From positions 124,001-188,000 of the forward strand of contig JAWKOD010000007.1 of assembly GCA_041391385.1 (NCBI GenBank): DNA of 64,000 nucleotides, in the 5' to 3' direction. Shown here piece by piece: positions 7,741 to 17,366 of the stretch (position 1 is its first letter; each line of letters begins with the position of its first letter). This DNA is from CANIGN01 sp041391385 (lineage in GTDB: Bacteria > Bdellovibrionota > UBA2428). The notes beneath the pieces are model-generated. The model did not search any database. It saw only the letters and a program-made list of their open reading frames with translations, and had not been told where the DNA came from. Made by a program: the position numbers and the translations under genes.

Positions 7741-8553
7741 GTGCGGCGCATTCAACTCCAGATTCCTTCTGTAAAGGAAAAGAAAGAGAGTCAAATTACC
7801 GAAGTCCCAAAAGACTCCCGAATCAGCCACCATGGAGTCGTGGGCTATGAATTAAAAATAGAAAATCTCTCGTATCACGTGAATGAAAAACAAATACTTC
7901 ACGACATTAACTTTTCACTAAGCGGTGGAAACTTTGTTGCACTTCTTGGGGAAAATGGCTCCGGAAAATCCACGCTTCTTGATCTCATTATGGGATTTAG
8001 AATTCCTAAAGCAGGAAAGATTTTTGTCGACAGTAAAGAACCCCACATTGATGACCTCACACTCAAAGCCAACACTATTTACCTCTCAGAAAAGATGGAC
8101 GTTCCTGTTTATTGGAAAATTTCAGACTACCTCGATTTCCACAAACACTTCTACCCAAGCTACTCCGCAGAACTCGAAGAGCAGTACATGCACGAATACA
8201 AAATAAAAAGAGACACGAATTTCCGATCTCTCTCGGCAGGTGAAAACAAGCGCGCACAAATTGTGGCAGCACTCGCCTCAAACCCTCAGTTAATACTTAT
8301 CGACGAAATTACAGCGGTACTCGACATTGTTGGAAGACAAAAATTCATGGGACATCTCTCGAATCTCGCACAAAGAGGCTGCACTATTGTTCTCGCGACA
8401 AATATTCTAGAAAACATAGAACTCTTCACTTCTCACCTTATACTTCTCAACAAGGGTCAGCTCTCTTATTTCGGGGACATTAAAAGTTTTATGAAAAATC
8501 AAAAGCCCAGCCTTTTCATTGAACAAATAGCAGCTGTGCTAGAAGCAGCATAA
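7741..8553 (+). CDS. ABC transporter ATP-binding protein
   Basis: ATPase subunit of an ABC-2 style transporter. Walker A is GENGSGKST (residues 70-78), the signature is LSAGE instead of the usual LSGGQ, and Walker B is LILIDE. About 33 residues precede the ABC fold and are poorly conserved in look, so the GTG start at 7741 may be too early, though no better start with a ribosome site is seen. The permease follows 9 bases later in the same operon. The closest familiar arrangement is the small YtrB/EcsA-type exporter. Substrate is unknown. Confidence 0.82.
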   Translation: MRRIQLQIPSVKEKKESQITEVPKDSRISHHGVVGYELKIENLSYHVNEKQILHDINFSLSGGNFVALLGENGSGKSTLLDLIMGFRIPKAGKIFVDSKEPHIDDLTLKANTIYLSEKMDVPVYWKISDYLDFHKHFYPSYSAELEEQYMHEYKIKRDTNFRSLSAGENKRAQIVAALASNPQLILIDEITAVLDIVGRQKFMGHLSNLAQRGCTIVLATNILENIELFTSHLILLNKGQLSYFGDIKSFMKNQKPSLFIEQIAAVLEAA

Positions 8554-8562
8554 GGAGCAACC

Positions 8563-9252
8563 ATGAACACTCTATTCTTCTTCATAAAAAGAGATTTTAA
8601 AGACAACCTACCCTTATGGACCGCTCCACTCGTACTCTTCTCTATGCTCTTTACACTAACCCTTCTTTGGAGAAGTCATATCCTCACTACAAAGCTATCC
8701 ATTACCATTCTTCAAATTTGTACTTTTCTTTTTATTTTTGTATCGGCAACCCTCTATGGAAAATACTTAAATTCAGTCGTTGGAACCTCACTCCAAGTAA
8801 GAACGCAAATGTCACTGACGCGTAATTATCTCTTTTCGCTCCCTATAACTCGCAGTCGCCTTTTTTGGTTTAATCAAGTAAGGCTCTTACTCCCACTTTT
8901 CCCATTCGTAATTTTTGCAACAGCTTTTATCGTTACATTTAATCCAGTAGTTTCCAAAATCACTGCCAACGGACTTTTCCTGGTTGGCTTTGCCCTCTCA
9001 TGGTTACTCCTAAACTATTTTTCTTGGATATGTTATTTAGTAGAGCGCTCTTTCGAAAACCGCAGCCTAACTCATGCATTTAGAGGCTTTTTTCTCTTTA
9101 ACCCTATTCTGCTCTTAACGATCTACTATTGTTTTTTGAAAAACATTCCTGAGCTTGTCATGGGTGGATGGAACCCTCTTTTTCTTTTAGCGTTTCTAAT
9201 GCCCGTTATGATGATGTCTCTTAATTATCTAAACTGGCTTAAAAGAGAATAA
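8563..9252 (+). CDS. ABC transporter permease, six-helix type
   Basis: A 229-residue integral membrane protein with about six hydrophobic segments, almost no soluble domain, and an amphipathic N-terminus (FFIKRDFKDNL) typical of ABC-2 permeases. AAGGAGCAACC precedes the ATG closely. It directly follows the ATPase gene and surely pairs with it. Substrate and direction cannot be read from the sequence; export is the usual direction for this class. Confidence 0.72.
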   Translation: MNTLFFFIKRDFKDNLPLWTAPLVLFSMLFTLTLLWRSHILTTKLSITILQICTFLFIFVSATLYGKYLNSVVGTSLQVRTQMSLTRNYLFSLPITRSRLFWFNQVRLLLPLFPFVIFATAFIVTFNPVVSKITANGLFLVGFALSWLLLNYFSWICYLVERSFENRSLTHAFRGFFLFNPILLLTIYYCFLKNIPELVMGGWNPLFLLAFLMPVMMMSLNYLNWLKRE

Positions 9253-9272
9253 GAGAAATCAAGTAGTAAAGA

Positions 9273-10574
9273 CTAATCATCTTCATCCGAACGGTTGTCG
9301 ACTTCTAAAACTTCGAACAAAGGAACACCCTTATCGTTTACCTCTAGAATCTTAAAAGTATACGGGCCATCAAAAATTAAAGTTCCCACAGGAGGAAGAG
9401 TTCCACCCGTTTTTTTAAGGATATAACCGTTTAAAGTTGAATAACTTGCTTCAAGCGGAAGGTTTTCATCAAATCGCTCATTAAAATCAATAATACTTGT
9501 TTCACCCGTTAATACACGAGGCCCACCCATTGGCCCCTCAAATCCCGCATCACTTGGATCATCGTGTTCATCACGAATATCACCCACAATTTCCTCAATA
9601 AGATCTTCGAGCGTTAAAAGGCCCGTTATGACTCCTGTCTCATTTCGAACAAGGGCCAAATGAGTTCCCCACCTTTTCATGTCTCTTAGAATTTCACCGA
9701 GAGCGGAAATTTCTGAAACAAAATAGGGACGACGAATTGCGCGCGTCCAATTTGTGGCAATCATAACGCCACCCCTTTGCATTGTATTGAGCAAATCTTT
9801 TACGTGAATCGTGCCCACCATATCGTCAAAGCCATCTCTGTAAACGGGGTATCTAGAAAAAGACTCCTGAGCGATAAAGCGAGTTACTTCATCTAATGAC
9901 ATTTTCATGTGAAGAGACTTTACCTTAGACTTTGGAGTCATAACGTCCTGCGCTCTATGATCAGAAAATTCCATAAGGTTCGACAGAGCCTCACCCGTTT
10001 CGGGATCTAGGCCACCTTGTATCGTAGCCAATTCAATGGTCTGAGTAACTTCTTCCTCACTAAACGGGCTATAAACAGATTTACTTAAGTCAAAACCAAG
10101 CGCCCAAATAACAAAGCGACTTAATTTTTCCATAGCCCACGTAGCCGGGGCCAAAGGTTTCGAAACCCAGTACAAAAAACTTAAAGCGGCAGGTGCAAGA
10201 ATCTCGGCAAACTGCCTGGCGAAAATCTTCGGCAGAACTTCAGCAAAAAAGATAACGATAAATGTGAATATTCCAATAACGATTGATATGCCCATCGGAT
10301 AGAATTTCTGAGCCCAAAGAGTCATGAGTGAACTGGCAATAATGTTTGTAATGTTATTACCAATTAAAATAAGAATAAGAATACGCTCAGGCTGATGAAC
10401 CCAAACCTTAAGCATTTTACGCCAAGGACGCTTAGATGTAAGTAAGCGCTCAATCTCTAGTCGACCTAAGCTTGTTAAAGCTGTTTCAGTGCCTGAAAAG
10501 CAAAAGCTAATAAAAGTAAAGAATAAGGCGATCCAAGGAAACCAATCCACAATTGAACTTAAGTATAGAATCAC
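9273..10574 (-). CDS. CNNM/CorC/HlyC-family membrane protein with CBS pair
   Basis: Inner-membrane protein of the family linked to magnesium/cobalt efflux. The order is a DUF21 membrane domain (about 1-190, with FCFSGTETALTSL), a tandem CBS pair (about 205-335, beginning DVMTPKSKVKSL and ending TGLLTLEDLIEEIVG), then a CorC_HlyC domain (about 350-425). Length 433 is typical. The start is GTG at 10574 with no good Shine-Dalgarno site. CBS domains suggest control by adenosyl ligands. It converges on the ABC permease gene, leaving 20 bases between stops. The hemolysin label given to this family is historical. Confidence 0.85.
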   Translation of the reverse strand: MILYLSSIVDWFPWIALFFTFISFCFSGTETALTSLGRLEIERLLTSKRPWRKMLKVWVHQPERILILILIGNNITNIIASSLMTLWAQKFYPMGISIVIGIFTFIVIFFAEVLPKIFARQFAEILAPAALSFLYWVSKPLAPATWAMEKLSRFVIWALGFDLSKSVYSPFSEEEVTQTIELATIQGGLDPETGEALSNLMEFSDHRAQDVMTPKSKVKSLHMKMSLDEVTRFIAQESFSRYPVYRDGFDDMVGTIHVKDLLNTMQRGGVMIATNWTRAIRRPYFVSEISALGEILRDMKRWGTHLALVRNETGVITGLLTLEDLIEEIVGDIRDEHDDPSDAGFEGPMGGPRVLTGETSIIDFNERFDENLPLEASYSTLNGYILKKTGGTLPPVGTLIFDGPYTFKILEVNDKGVPLFEVLEVDNRSDEDD

Positions 10575-10624
10575 TGCACAGAAATAGACAAGGCAAGAGA
10601 TGATTTTTTAAGCCCAAAACAAAA

Positions 10625-10659
10625 GGAGGGGCGCTAAGCTCAATGCCTAGCGCCCCTCC
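10625..10659 (-). terminator. Rho-independent terminator of the metalloprotease gene
   Basis: GGAGGGGCGCTA (10625-10636) pairs over 12 bases with TAGCGCCCCTCC (10648-10659) around an 11-base loop. Read on the minus strand the stem is followed by TTTTGTTTTG, the expected U-rich tail for the gene ending at 10691. Confidence 0.85.
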
Positions 10660-10690
10660 CTTGGGTTCTCTTGATTTACATCAAGTTAGC

Positions 10691-12966
10691 TTAGAGGTTT
10701 TCGTCAACACAACTAATCTGAGCTGAGAATTCAGTACCCAAAACTTCACTCAAGCGATCTTGAGTCATTTTACGGAACTCTTGCAAGTTCTCAAGGGCGA
10801 GTTTAGCAGCTTCAGTGTCAGATCCTTTTTCAGCTTTAAGAGAGTCCTCTAATCCATCTTCACAAACTATGTCTGCGAGAGTTTTAGCAACGTAGGACTT
10901 AACAGCAGCTACGTTTTTCTCAGGTCTTCCGGGAACTTCAAAGAAACGGACCCACGTATTCATGCTTCTCTCAGCAGACTCTCCGTAAAGGAGGATTCCA
11001 TCACTATACTTAGTGAAGTGTGGAAGGATATCATCCTTAGGCCATACGGGAGCTTCTGTAGTTCCTTTTCCGATGAAAAGGTCACGAGTACGAATAAAGC
11101 GAGTCACATGATGCATGTAAGCGTTGTTATCTGCATCGTCGCGTGAACACTCCGCAGAACCTGTGTGTCTTGCGATGTTACCAACATTCTCGTCTGTGCA
11201 GAACATGTTACGAACAGTCGGCTCTTTAAAAGCGTAGCCGTAATCAATAGCCATTTTGTCGTAGCTAGCAATTCTGTTTTTGTGTCTGTAAGGACGGCTA
11301 AGGTATTCCATGATGGAAACAGACACATTGCCCTCAGAATTATCATCACTTGCGAAAAGATTTCCGCGGAAGTTGTGCCTTAATCCCATGTTGTGGCCCA
11401 ATTCGTGAGCAACAAGCTCACGGAAGTAACCTGTCATGTATTCTTCATAAGTCATTCCTTCAGGAACTATTTCGAAGTCAAGCTTAGTCGCAGCCGCATC
11501 CTGAAGACGAGGATCTTGCGAGTTAACATTAAACTTGTACTTACCGTTCAAGGCCAAAGCGTAACGAGGACCTTTTTGAGCTGTTCGCTCTTCAAAGAGA
11601 CGATTTCTCGCATCTTTCAAAAGTTCATCCGCTCTTGCTTCTTCACCGATATCTCGAAGAGCAGCTGCTTCACGGTTCACTTGGAACCACTCAGTATAGA
11701 TGCTTACGATTTCAGGTCCTTGAACTAATACGTTAGAAGAAAGCATTGCGCCTGTTTCTTGGTCCGCTATGGATGGCCCAAGTCCACCGTAACCTGCTTT
11801 GTTTACCAAGTCCCACTCAAGAACGTTTACGCGGATGTCTCCTGGCACAAGATCAGCAGCCAAGGGATCATTTGCATCAACAAATTCGTAAGTAAGGATG
11901 CGCTCTCCGATTTTATCTTCGAAAACATCATTCCAATCTTCAAGAGCTTGCTTAAATACGGGCTTAAACTCTTCTGGAACGTTTTTAACAAAGTAGTGCG
12001 TTTTGATAGGATTCCCATCAGCATCAACATATGCGTGCTTGTGAGTTTTTGGCGTTTCAAAACGCTCAGTCATAAAATACCCAACACCTTCAGTGGCCAC
12101 TTGAGGCTTAAAGTTGTTGTTTACTTCTCTGCGCTTTAAGTACCAGCGAGTTGTGAATTTAACTTGCTTCGCGTCGTTATCAGCAACTTGTTGAGGAGGA
12201 TTGTTCGGAAAGAACAATTGCTCAATAGCAGCAGTCGCAGGAATTTCTTCCATCAAACCCAAGACATCAAAAAGGAGTGTCCCGTGGCTGTAACTTGCTT
12301 GCACCGTGCTTGCAGATATCCCTTTCAAATGAAGGTATTCTCCATTGGGGTCAAACATTTCAACAAGGTTTAAGTCTGCGCCAATGACTGAAAAGTCCAT
12401 GTAGATTTTATCAGCATCTTCACCTGAGATAGGGAATGCCATGATGTTTTCTCTATCTTTAAAGTCAGGCTTACAATCTTGAACACAGCCTTGAAGTACA
12501 AGGTAAGGCTTCAAAGTTTGAGAATCTATAACTTTGTTAGGATAAACATGAAGGGGAGTAAGGTCGGTTAATTTCAAACCGCCTCTTTGCTCATCTTCTT
12601 TGTCATCCGTAGCAGTGATCACACCACCGAAGTAGTGCTCTTTGCCAAGAGATGCTTTGGAAAGCCGATAAGAAGAGCTTCGGGGCTCTGAGTATCCGCA
12701 TCGGGATTTATTCGACGAATTTCACCATCGCGAATAAGTTGCTCAAAACGAGCACGTCCAACGACTCTGAGTTCGCCATCATCCGTGTCAAATGCTCTAT
12801 CTGCATCTACAGCAGCATTTACGCGACTCGCGTTCAGCTCTGCTAAAGATGGAGATTGACTTTTTGTTTTGCCACACGCACTCGACAACGCGAGCAAAGC
12901 CACTCCCAAGAAGAAAAATTTATTGTTTTGGCTATTACGCCCATTAGGTTTGAGAACCCCTCTCAT
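10691..12966 (-). pseudogene. Lipoprotein zinc metalloprotease (HExxHxxGxxH), split by one frameshift
   Basis: Reads as one exported protease of about 758 residues with a break near 12640-12652. The upstream part (ATG 12966, after a GAGAGGGG site) has a lipoprotein signal ending LALSSAC. The downstream part, open from GTG 12622, has the metzincin-like site VAHELGHNMGLRHNF, with three zinc-binding histidines and the catalytic glutamate. Before the break the frame reads GFPKHL; after a one-base shift it reads LGKEHYFGGVIT, a smooth continuation. The first frame instead ends AKSTTSVV and stops. The simplest repair is one missing C in CTCTTGG. A GTG 12622 start overlaps the first stop by four bases, so two separate polypeptides are conceivable, but the second would have no export signal. 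It is followed by a strong terminator. It could be a read error or a recent inactivation. Confidence 0.78.
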
Positions 12967-13170
12967 AAAACCCCTCTCTTTTCTCACTCATAACGCCCAT
13001 CCATGATGGTTCCCCGCGTTTGAATTGAAACGAACTCTATTCGATATCCTAAAAAAATCAAAAACTTAATTACTAAAAAGCCTTACACGACTTCGACGTT
13101 TTTATGCCCAATGTGTCACTTATGCGTTTCAAAGAGAGGAAAACTAGATTAAACAACTACCCGGTGCAGC

Positions 13171-14241
13171 ATGTCTCAAATTGAAATTAAAAATTTAATC
13201 AAGAAACACGGACAGAATACCATTCTTCATGGCCTAAATATCAGTATTAACTCGGGAGAATTCGTTGTATTCGTTGGCCCCTCTGGCTGCGGAAAATCTA
13301 CAACACTGCGACTCATCGCAGGGCTCGAGGAAATAACAGAGGGCGACATTTCCATTGGCGGCAAAGTCGTTAACACTGTTCCTCCACGTGATCGCGACAT
13401 TGCCATGGTGTTTCAAAATTATGCGCTCTACCCACACATGAACGTGCGCGAAAACATGGCTTTCTCCCTCAAAATGAGAAAAGCCAATCCTGCTGAGATC
13501 GACAAAAAAGTAAAAGAAGCTTCTGAGCTTCTAGGCTTAGATGATTTACTTGATCGTCGCCCCGGACAACTTTCCGGTGGGCAGCGTCAGCGAGTGGCTA
13601 TGGGTCGCGCTATTGTGCGTAACCCCCTCGTATTTCTATTCGACGAACCTCTTTCAAATCTTGATGCAAAACTACGCAATCAGATGCGCGCAGAAATTAA
13701 AAAACTACACGAGCGCCTTAAGACCACAACCATTTACGTTACTCACGACCAAGTCGAAGCCATGACTCTTGCTGACCGCATTGTTCTCTTAAGAAAAGGC
13801 GTCATTGAGCAAATGGGAAGCCCTACAGAGCTCTACAATAAGCCTGCAAATATGTTTGTAGCTTCTTTCTTAGGAAACCCTTCCATGAACTTTCTCACAG
13901 CAGAAATTCAAAACGGCAAACTCCTTTGCGCAGGTCAAGAAATTGGAAATGTGTCTGATTATAAAATTCCAACTAACTACTCTGAAAATAAAATCGTGAT
14001 CGGTATTCGTCCAGAATGTGTAAAAGATGGAAGCGAAGGCCCTCAATCCATTAATGGAAACTTAGATCTCGTAGAAATTCTAGGAGCCAACACACTTGTG
14101 CACTCAGTTTTATCCAACAAAACGCGCATGATTGGTTTTTCTAAAAAATACGATTACAAAACAAATACTCAAATCAGTCTTTCTTTCGACCCTAAAGACT
14201 GCCACCTCTTTAACCCAACAAGCGAGCAGCGAGTTCTTTAG
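13171..14241 (+). CDS. ugpC: ABC ATPase of the glycerol-3-phosphate importer
   Basis: MalK/UgpC-type ATPase, cytoplasmic, that drives sugar or glycerol-3-phosphate import. Walker A GPSGCGKST is near residue 36, Q-loop VFQNYALYPHMNV, signature LSGGQRQRVAMGRA, Walker B VFLFDEPLSNLDAKLR, and a C-terminal regulatory OB domain from about 240. Length 356 is typical. The order here, ATPase first then binding protein and two permeases, differs from the E. coli ugpBAECQ order. The assignment to Ugp rather than maltose rests on the neighbours: a UgpB-like binding lipoprotein and a downstream glycerophosphodiesterase. The start ATG 13171 has only a weak ribosome site. Confidence 0.85.
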   Translation: MSQIEIKNLIKKHGQNTILHGLNISINSGEFVVFVGPSGCGKSTTLRLIAGLEEITEGDISIGGKVVNTVPPRDRDIAMVFQNYALYPHMNVRENMAFSLKMRKANPAEIDKKVKEASELLGLDDLLDRRPGQLSGGQRQRVAMGRAIVRNPLVFLFDEPLSNLDAKLRNQMRAEIKKLHERLKTTTIYVTHDQVEAMTLADRIVLLRKGVIEQMGSPTELYNKPANMFVASFLGNPSMNFLTAEIQNGKLLCAGQEIGNVSDYKIPTNYSENKIVIGIRPECVKDGSEGPQSINGNLDLVEILGANTLVHSVLSNKTRMIGFSKKYDYKTNTQISLSFDPKDCHLFNPTSEQRVL

Positions 14242-14244
14242 GGC

Positions 14245-15594
14245 ATGAAAAAGTTTTACCTTGTTCTACTTCTTGCTTTCTTCGCGAGTTGCACAAACTC
14301 TAACTCTGAAACTCAAAGAAAAGACGGGAAACGAGTTATTCGCTTTTGGCATTCAATGTCTGGAGCTCTTCAAGAGAAGCTCAATAAAATTATTGATGGA
14401 TTTAATGCCTCACAAAACGAAGTTATTGTCGAAGGAACCTACAAAGGAAATTACACAGACGCCCTGAATGGAGTTGTCGCTGCATACCGAGGAGGCAAGC
14501 AACCTCATATTACTCAAGTTTTTGAAGTCGGCACGCAATCCATGATGCAGTCAGGAGCAATCATCCCTGTTGAAGACCTCTTCACCAAGAACGGAATCGA
14601 CCTCAACAAAAGTGACTTCCTTGCCCCTGTACTTGGCTACTACTCTAATCTCGATGGAAAAATGATTTCCATGCCGTTCAACTCTTCCACTCCTATAATT
14701 TTTTACAACCAAGATCTTCTCGATGAACTCAAAATCACAAAAATCCCCGAGACATGGGATGAGATGTTTGCTGTCAGCAAAGAAATAAAATCTAAATCTC
14801 CTTACTGTGGTCTTGTTTTTGGCTGGCAAAGCTGGACCTTGGTTGAAAACTTTTTAGCCATTAACAATGTCGCTATCGCAAATCCAGAAAATGGATTTCT
14901 TGGGCTTGATGTTAAAATGAATCTTCTCAGCCCAGAGCTTTCCAAAAACATTGCTCGCGTTGCCGAGGCCATTCAGAACAAAGAGTTTCTCTTTGAAGGC
15001 CGCCGCAGCGAAGCTCCAAGACGTTCATTTTTAGCGCGCAAGTGTGTCTTCTTTGTCGACTCATCTTCTTCAATTGGAACTCTTAAAAAAGCCGCTCAAT
15101 TCAAGTGGGGCACAGCCTACCAACCGTACCTTAGCGATAGGAAGCCTCAAAACAGCCTTATTGGTGGTGCGAGTCTCTGGGTCATGAAGGGCCATCCGGA
15201 AGCAGACTACAAGAGTATTGCTGAATTCTTTAAGTTCATCGCTCGTCCCGAAATTCAAGCCGAATGGCACCAAGCTACGGGTTATATACCCATCACACGT
15301 TCTTCCTATGACCTCAGCACATCACAAGGCTTTTACTTAAAAGAACCTCAGCAAGAAACTGCTGTGAAGCAGCTTTTAAGAGGTGAAATGACAAGTAAGT
15401 CACGAGGAATTCGCCTCGGAAACTTCTCCCAAGTACGAGAAGTTATAGAAGAGAATCTAGAGAAAATTTGGGAAGGCCGTTTAACAACCGAAGAGGGACT
15501 TAAAGAAGCAAACGAAGGTGCCAACCTTGTTCTCGATCGTTTTAAACAGTTAAGAAGCAATAACGACAAAGCATCTGAGGAAACGAAGCCATGA
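14245..15594 (+). CDS. ugpB: Glycerol-3-phosphate-binding lipoprotein of the Ugp importer
   Basis: Substrate-binding protein held to a membrane by lipid. The signal peptide ends in a lipobox LAFFASC (Cys16), unlike the soluble E. coli UgpB. The mature protein has the extracellular-solute-binding family 1 pattern: IRFWHSMSG near the start, ITQVFEVGTQSMMQSGAIIPV, PFNSSTPIIFYNQDL, and IGGASLWVM, which match UgpB closely. Length 449 is normal. It starts three bases after ugpC and overlaps ugpA by four bases, so the operon is tightly coupled. Ligand (sn-glycerol-3-phosphate or glycerophosphodiesters) is inferred from homology and the adjacent ugpQ. Confidence 0.85.
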   Translation: MKKFYLVLLLAFFASCTNSNSETQRKDGKRVIRFWHSMSGALQEKLNKIIDGFNASQNEVIVEGTYKGNYTDALNGVVAAYRGGKQPHITQVFEVGTQSMMQSGAIIPVEDLFTKNGIDLNKSDFLAPVLGYYSNLDGKMISMPFNSSTPIIFYNQDLLDELKITKIPETWDEMFAVSKEIKSKSPYCGLVFGWQSWTLVENFLAINNVAIANPENGFLGLDVKMNLLSPELSKNIARVAEAIQNKEFLFEGRRSEAPRRSFLARKCVFFVDSSSSIGTLKKAAQFKWGTAYQPYLSDRKPQNSLIGGASLWVMKGHPEADYKSIAEFFKFIARPEIQAEWHQATGYIPITRSSYDLSTSQGFYLKEPQQETAVKQLLRGEMTSKSRGIRLGNFSQVREVIEENLEKIWEGRLTTEEGLKEANEGANLVLDRFKQLRSNNDKASEETKP

Positions 15595-16481
15595 TAAAAA
15601 AAGCACGCTTTGACAACCCAACACTGCCCTATCTTTTGCTAGCGCCACAGCTCCTGATTACTCTTTTATTTTTTATCTACCCTGCTTTTGAGGCCGTACG
15701 TCAGGCTTTCTTTTTAAGCGACCCTTATGGAGCTTTTGCAAAATTTGTTGGCCTCGATAACTTCCTAGTTCTTTTAGGTTCTGCAGACTTCTGGGCCTCT
15801 CTATGGCGCAGTATTGTGCTCGGGTCAGCAACTGCATTTTTAGCTATGAGCAGTGGTCTCTTACTGGCTGTTTTAGTTCTTAGACTCGCAGTTGGAAGAA
15901 AACTAGCTCAATCACTTCTTCTTTGGCCTTATGCACTCGCCCCAGCCGTGTCGGGTGTTTTGTGGCTCTTCTTGTTTCACCCTACCTATGGAGCCTTGGG
16001 ATACCTCGTCACCCAAATGGGAATCGACTGGAACCCCGTCCTCAAAGGCAGTCACGCCATGCTCCTCGTAATTATGGCAAGTAGCTGGAAACAGATTAGT
16101 TATAATTTTGTTTTCTTTTTAAGTGCACTGCAGGCAGTTCCTGCAAGTGTACTCGAAGCCGCCAGTCTAGATGGAGCCGGACCCATTAAAAGATTTTGGA
16201 TCATCACATTCCCGCTACTCTCACCTACAATCTTTTTCTTAGCGACCATGAATATGGTCTACGCACTCTTTGATACCTTTGGCACAATCCACGCAACCAC
16301 AGAAGGTGGCCCCGGGGGCGCAACAAAAACTCTTGTTTACAAAGTCTACACGGACGGCTTCGTGGCCCAAGATCTCGGCATGTCAGCTGCAGAAAGCGTT
16401 GTCCTTATGTTTATGACAATTCTTTTAACTTGGGTGCAATTCAGTCGTTTTGAAAAGAAAGTCAGTTACGGAGCTAAATAG
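15591..16481 (+). CDS. ugpA: Permease of the glycerol-3-phosphate importer
   Basis: First MalF/UgpA-type inner-membrane permease, 296 residues with six predicted helices. The EAA loop that contacts the ATPase is VLEAASLDGAGPIKRFWIIT (near 185-204). The C-terminal stretch FGTIHATTEGGPGGAT is a UgpA-family signature. It starts in a four-base overlap with ugpB and ends directly before ugpE, with no gap. Confidence 0.87.
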   Translation: MIKKARFDNPTLPYLLLAPQLLITLLFFIYPAFEAVRQAFFLSDPYGAFAKFVGLDNFLVLLGSADFWASLWRSIVLGSATAFLAMSSGLLLAVLVLRLAVGRKLAQSLLLWPYALAPAVSGVLWLFLFHPTYGALGYLVTQMGIDWNPVLKGSHAMLLVIMASSWKQISYNFVFFLSALQAVPASVLEAASLDGAGPIKRFWIITFPLLSPTIFFLATMNMVYALFDTFGTIHATTEGGPGGATKTLVYKVYTDGFVAQDLGMSAAESVVLMFMTILLTWVQFSRFEKKVSYGAK

Positions 16482-17366
16482 ATGAAAGAAAAAAACCTCG
16501 TACTCGACATCATCACCTACACCCTTTTGATTTTAGGAATCGCAAGTATACTGTTTCCGCTCTACTACACACTTGTTGCAGCCACGCACTCACTCGAAGA
16601 CGTAACCCGCATTCCGATGCCCCTATTCCCAGGTGCTGAACTCATGAGCAATATTTCAACAGCATGGAACAAAGCTCAATTGGGCACCAAGCTCATGAAC
16701 TCTTTTTGGGTTGCAATTGGCATCACAATTGGAAAAATATCTGTTTCTATACTGAGCGCCTTTGCCGTTACTTATTTTGAGTTCCCCTTAAGGAAATTCT
16801 TTTTCTGGATGATTTTCATAACCCTCATGCTTCCCGTTGAAGTGCGTATTCTTCCAACTTACGAAGTGATGGCAAACGTATTTTCGCCATTAAATGCTAT
16901 TGGAAGACTTTTGGGTGTTCACATTAGTCTTTCGTATAGTTTGCTCGATTCTTTTGGTGGTCTTACACTTCCACTCATTGCGTCTGCCACAGCAACTTTT
17001 CTCTTTAGACAGTTTTTCATGACTCTCCCCGATGAACTCTGCGAAGCTGCTAAAATGGACGGGGCTACGCCCATGCAGTTTTTTAGACAAATTCTTTTTC
17101 CTCTCTCAAAAACAAACATTGCGGCACTTACGGTTATCACTTTCGTATATGGCTGGAACCAATACCTCTGGCCTTTATTGATGACAACTCGTCCGGAACT
17201 CAAAACAGCCATGTTGGGTCTCAATCAACTTATCCCAACGGCTGAAGAAATCCCGCATTGGAACGTTGCTATGGCCGGTACACTTATTGTACTTCTTCCC
17301 CCTGTGATTATGGTCTTAGTGATGCAACGATGGTTTGTTAAAGGCCTCGTTGACAATGAGAAGTAA
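16482..17366 (+). CDS. ugpE: Permease of the glycerol-3-phosphate importer
   Basis: Second permease, MalG/UgpE type, 294 residues with six helices. The EAA loop is ELCEAAKMDGATPMQFFRQI. The segment GWNQYLWPLLMT is typical of UgpE. It abuts ugpA with no gap, and its end overlaps the start of the next gene by 11 bases, which ties the exported amidase-like protein to the ugp operon. Confidence 0.87.
   Translation: MKEKNLVLDIITYTLLILGIASILFPLYYTLVAATHSLEDVTRIPMPLFPGAELMSNISTAWNKAQLGTKLMNSFWVAIGITIGKISVSILSAFAVTYFEFPLRKFFFWMIFITLMLPVEVRILPTYEVMANVFSPLNAIGRLLGVHISLSYSLLDSFGGLTLPLIASATATFLFRQFFMTLPDELCEAAKMDGATPMQFFRQILFPLSKTNIAALTVITFVYGWNQYLWPLLMTTRPELKTAMLGLNQLIPTAEEIPHWNVAMAGTLIVLLPPVIMVLVMQRWFVKGLVDNEK

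Noticed and set aside
11104..12373. Several 70-126-residue frames opposite or inside the metalloprotease gene
   Set aside because: Antisense or out-of-frame shadows of a strongly coding gene, without start signals.
12600..12660. Programmed -1 frameshift in the metalloprotease
   Set aside because: No X-XXY-YYZ slippery heptamer and no clear stimulatory hairpin; a simple lost base explains it better.
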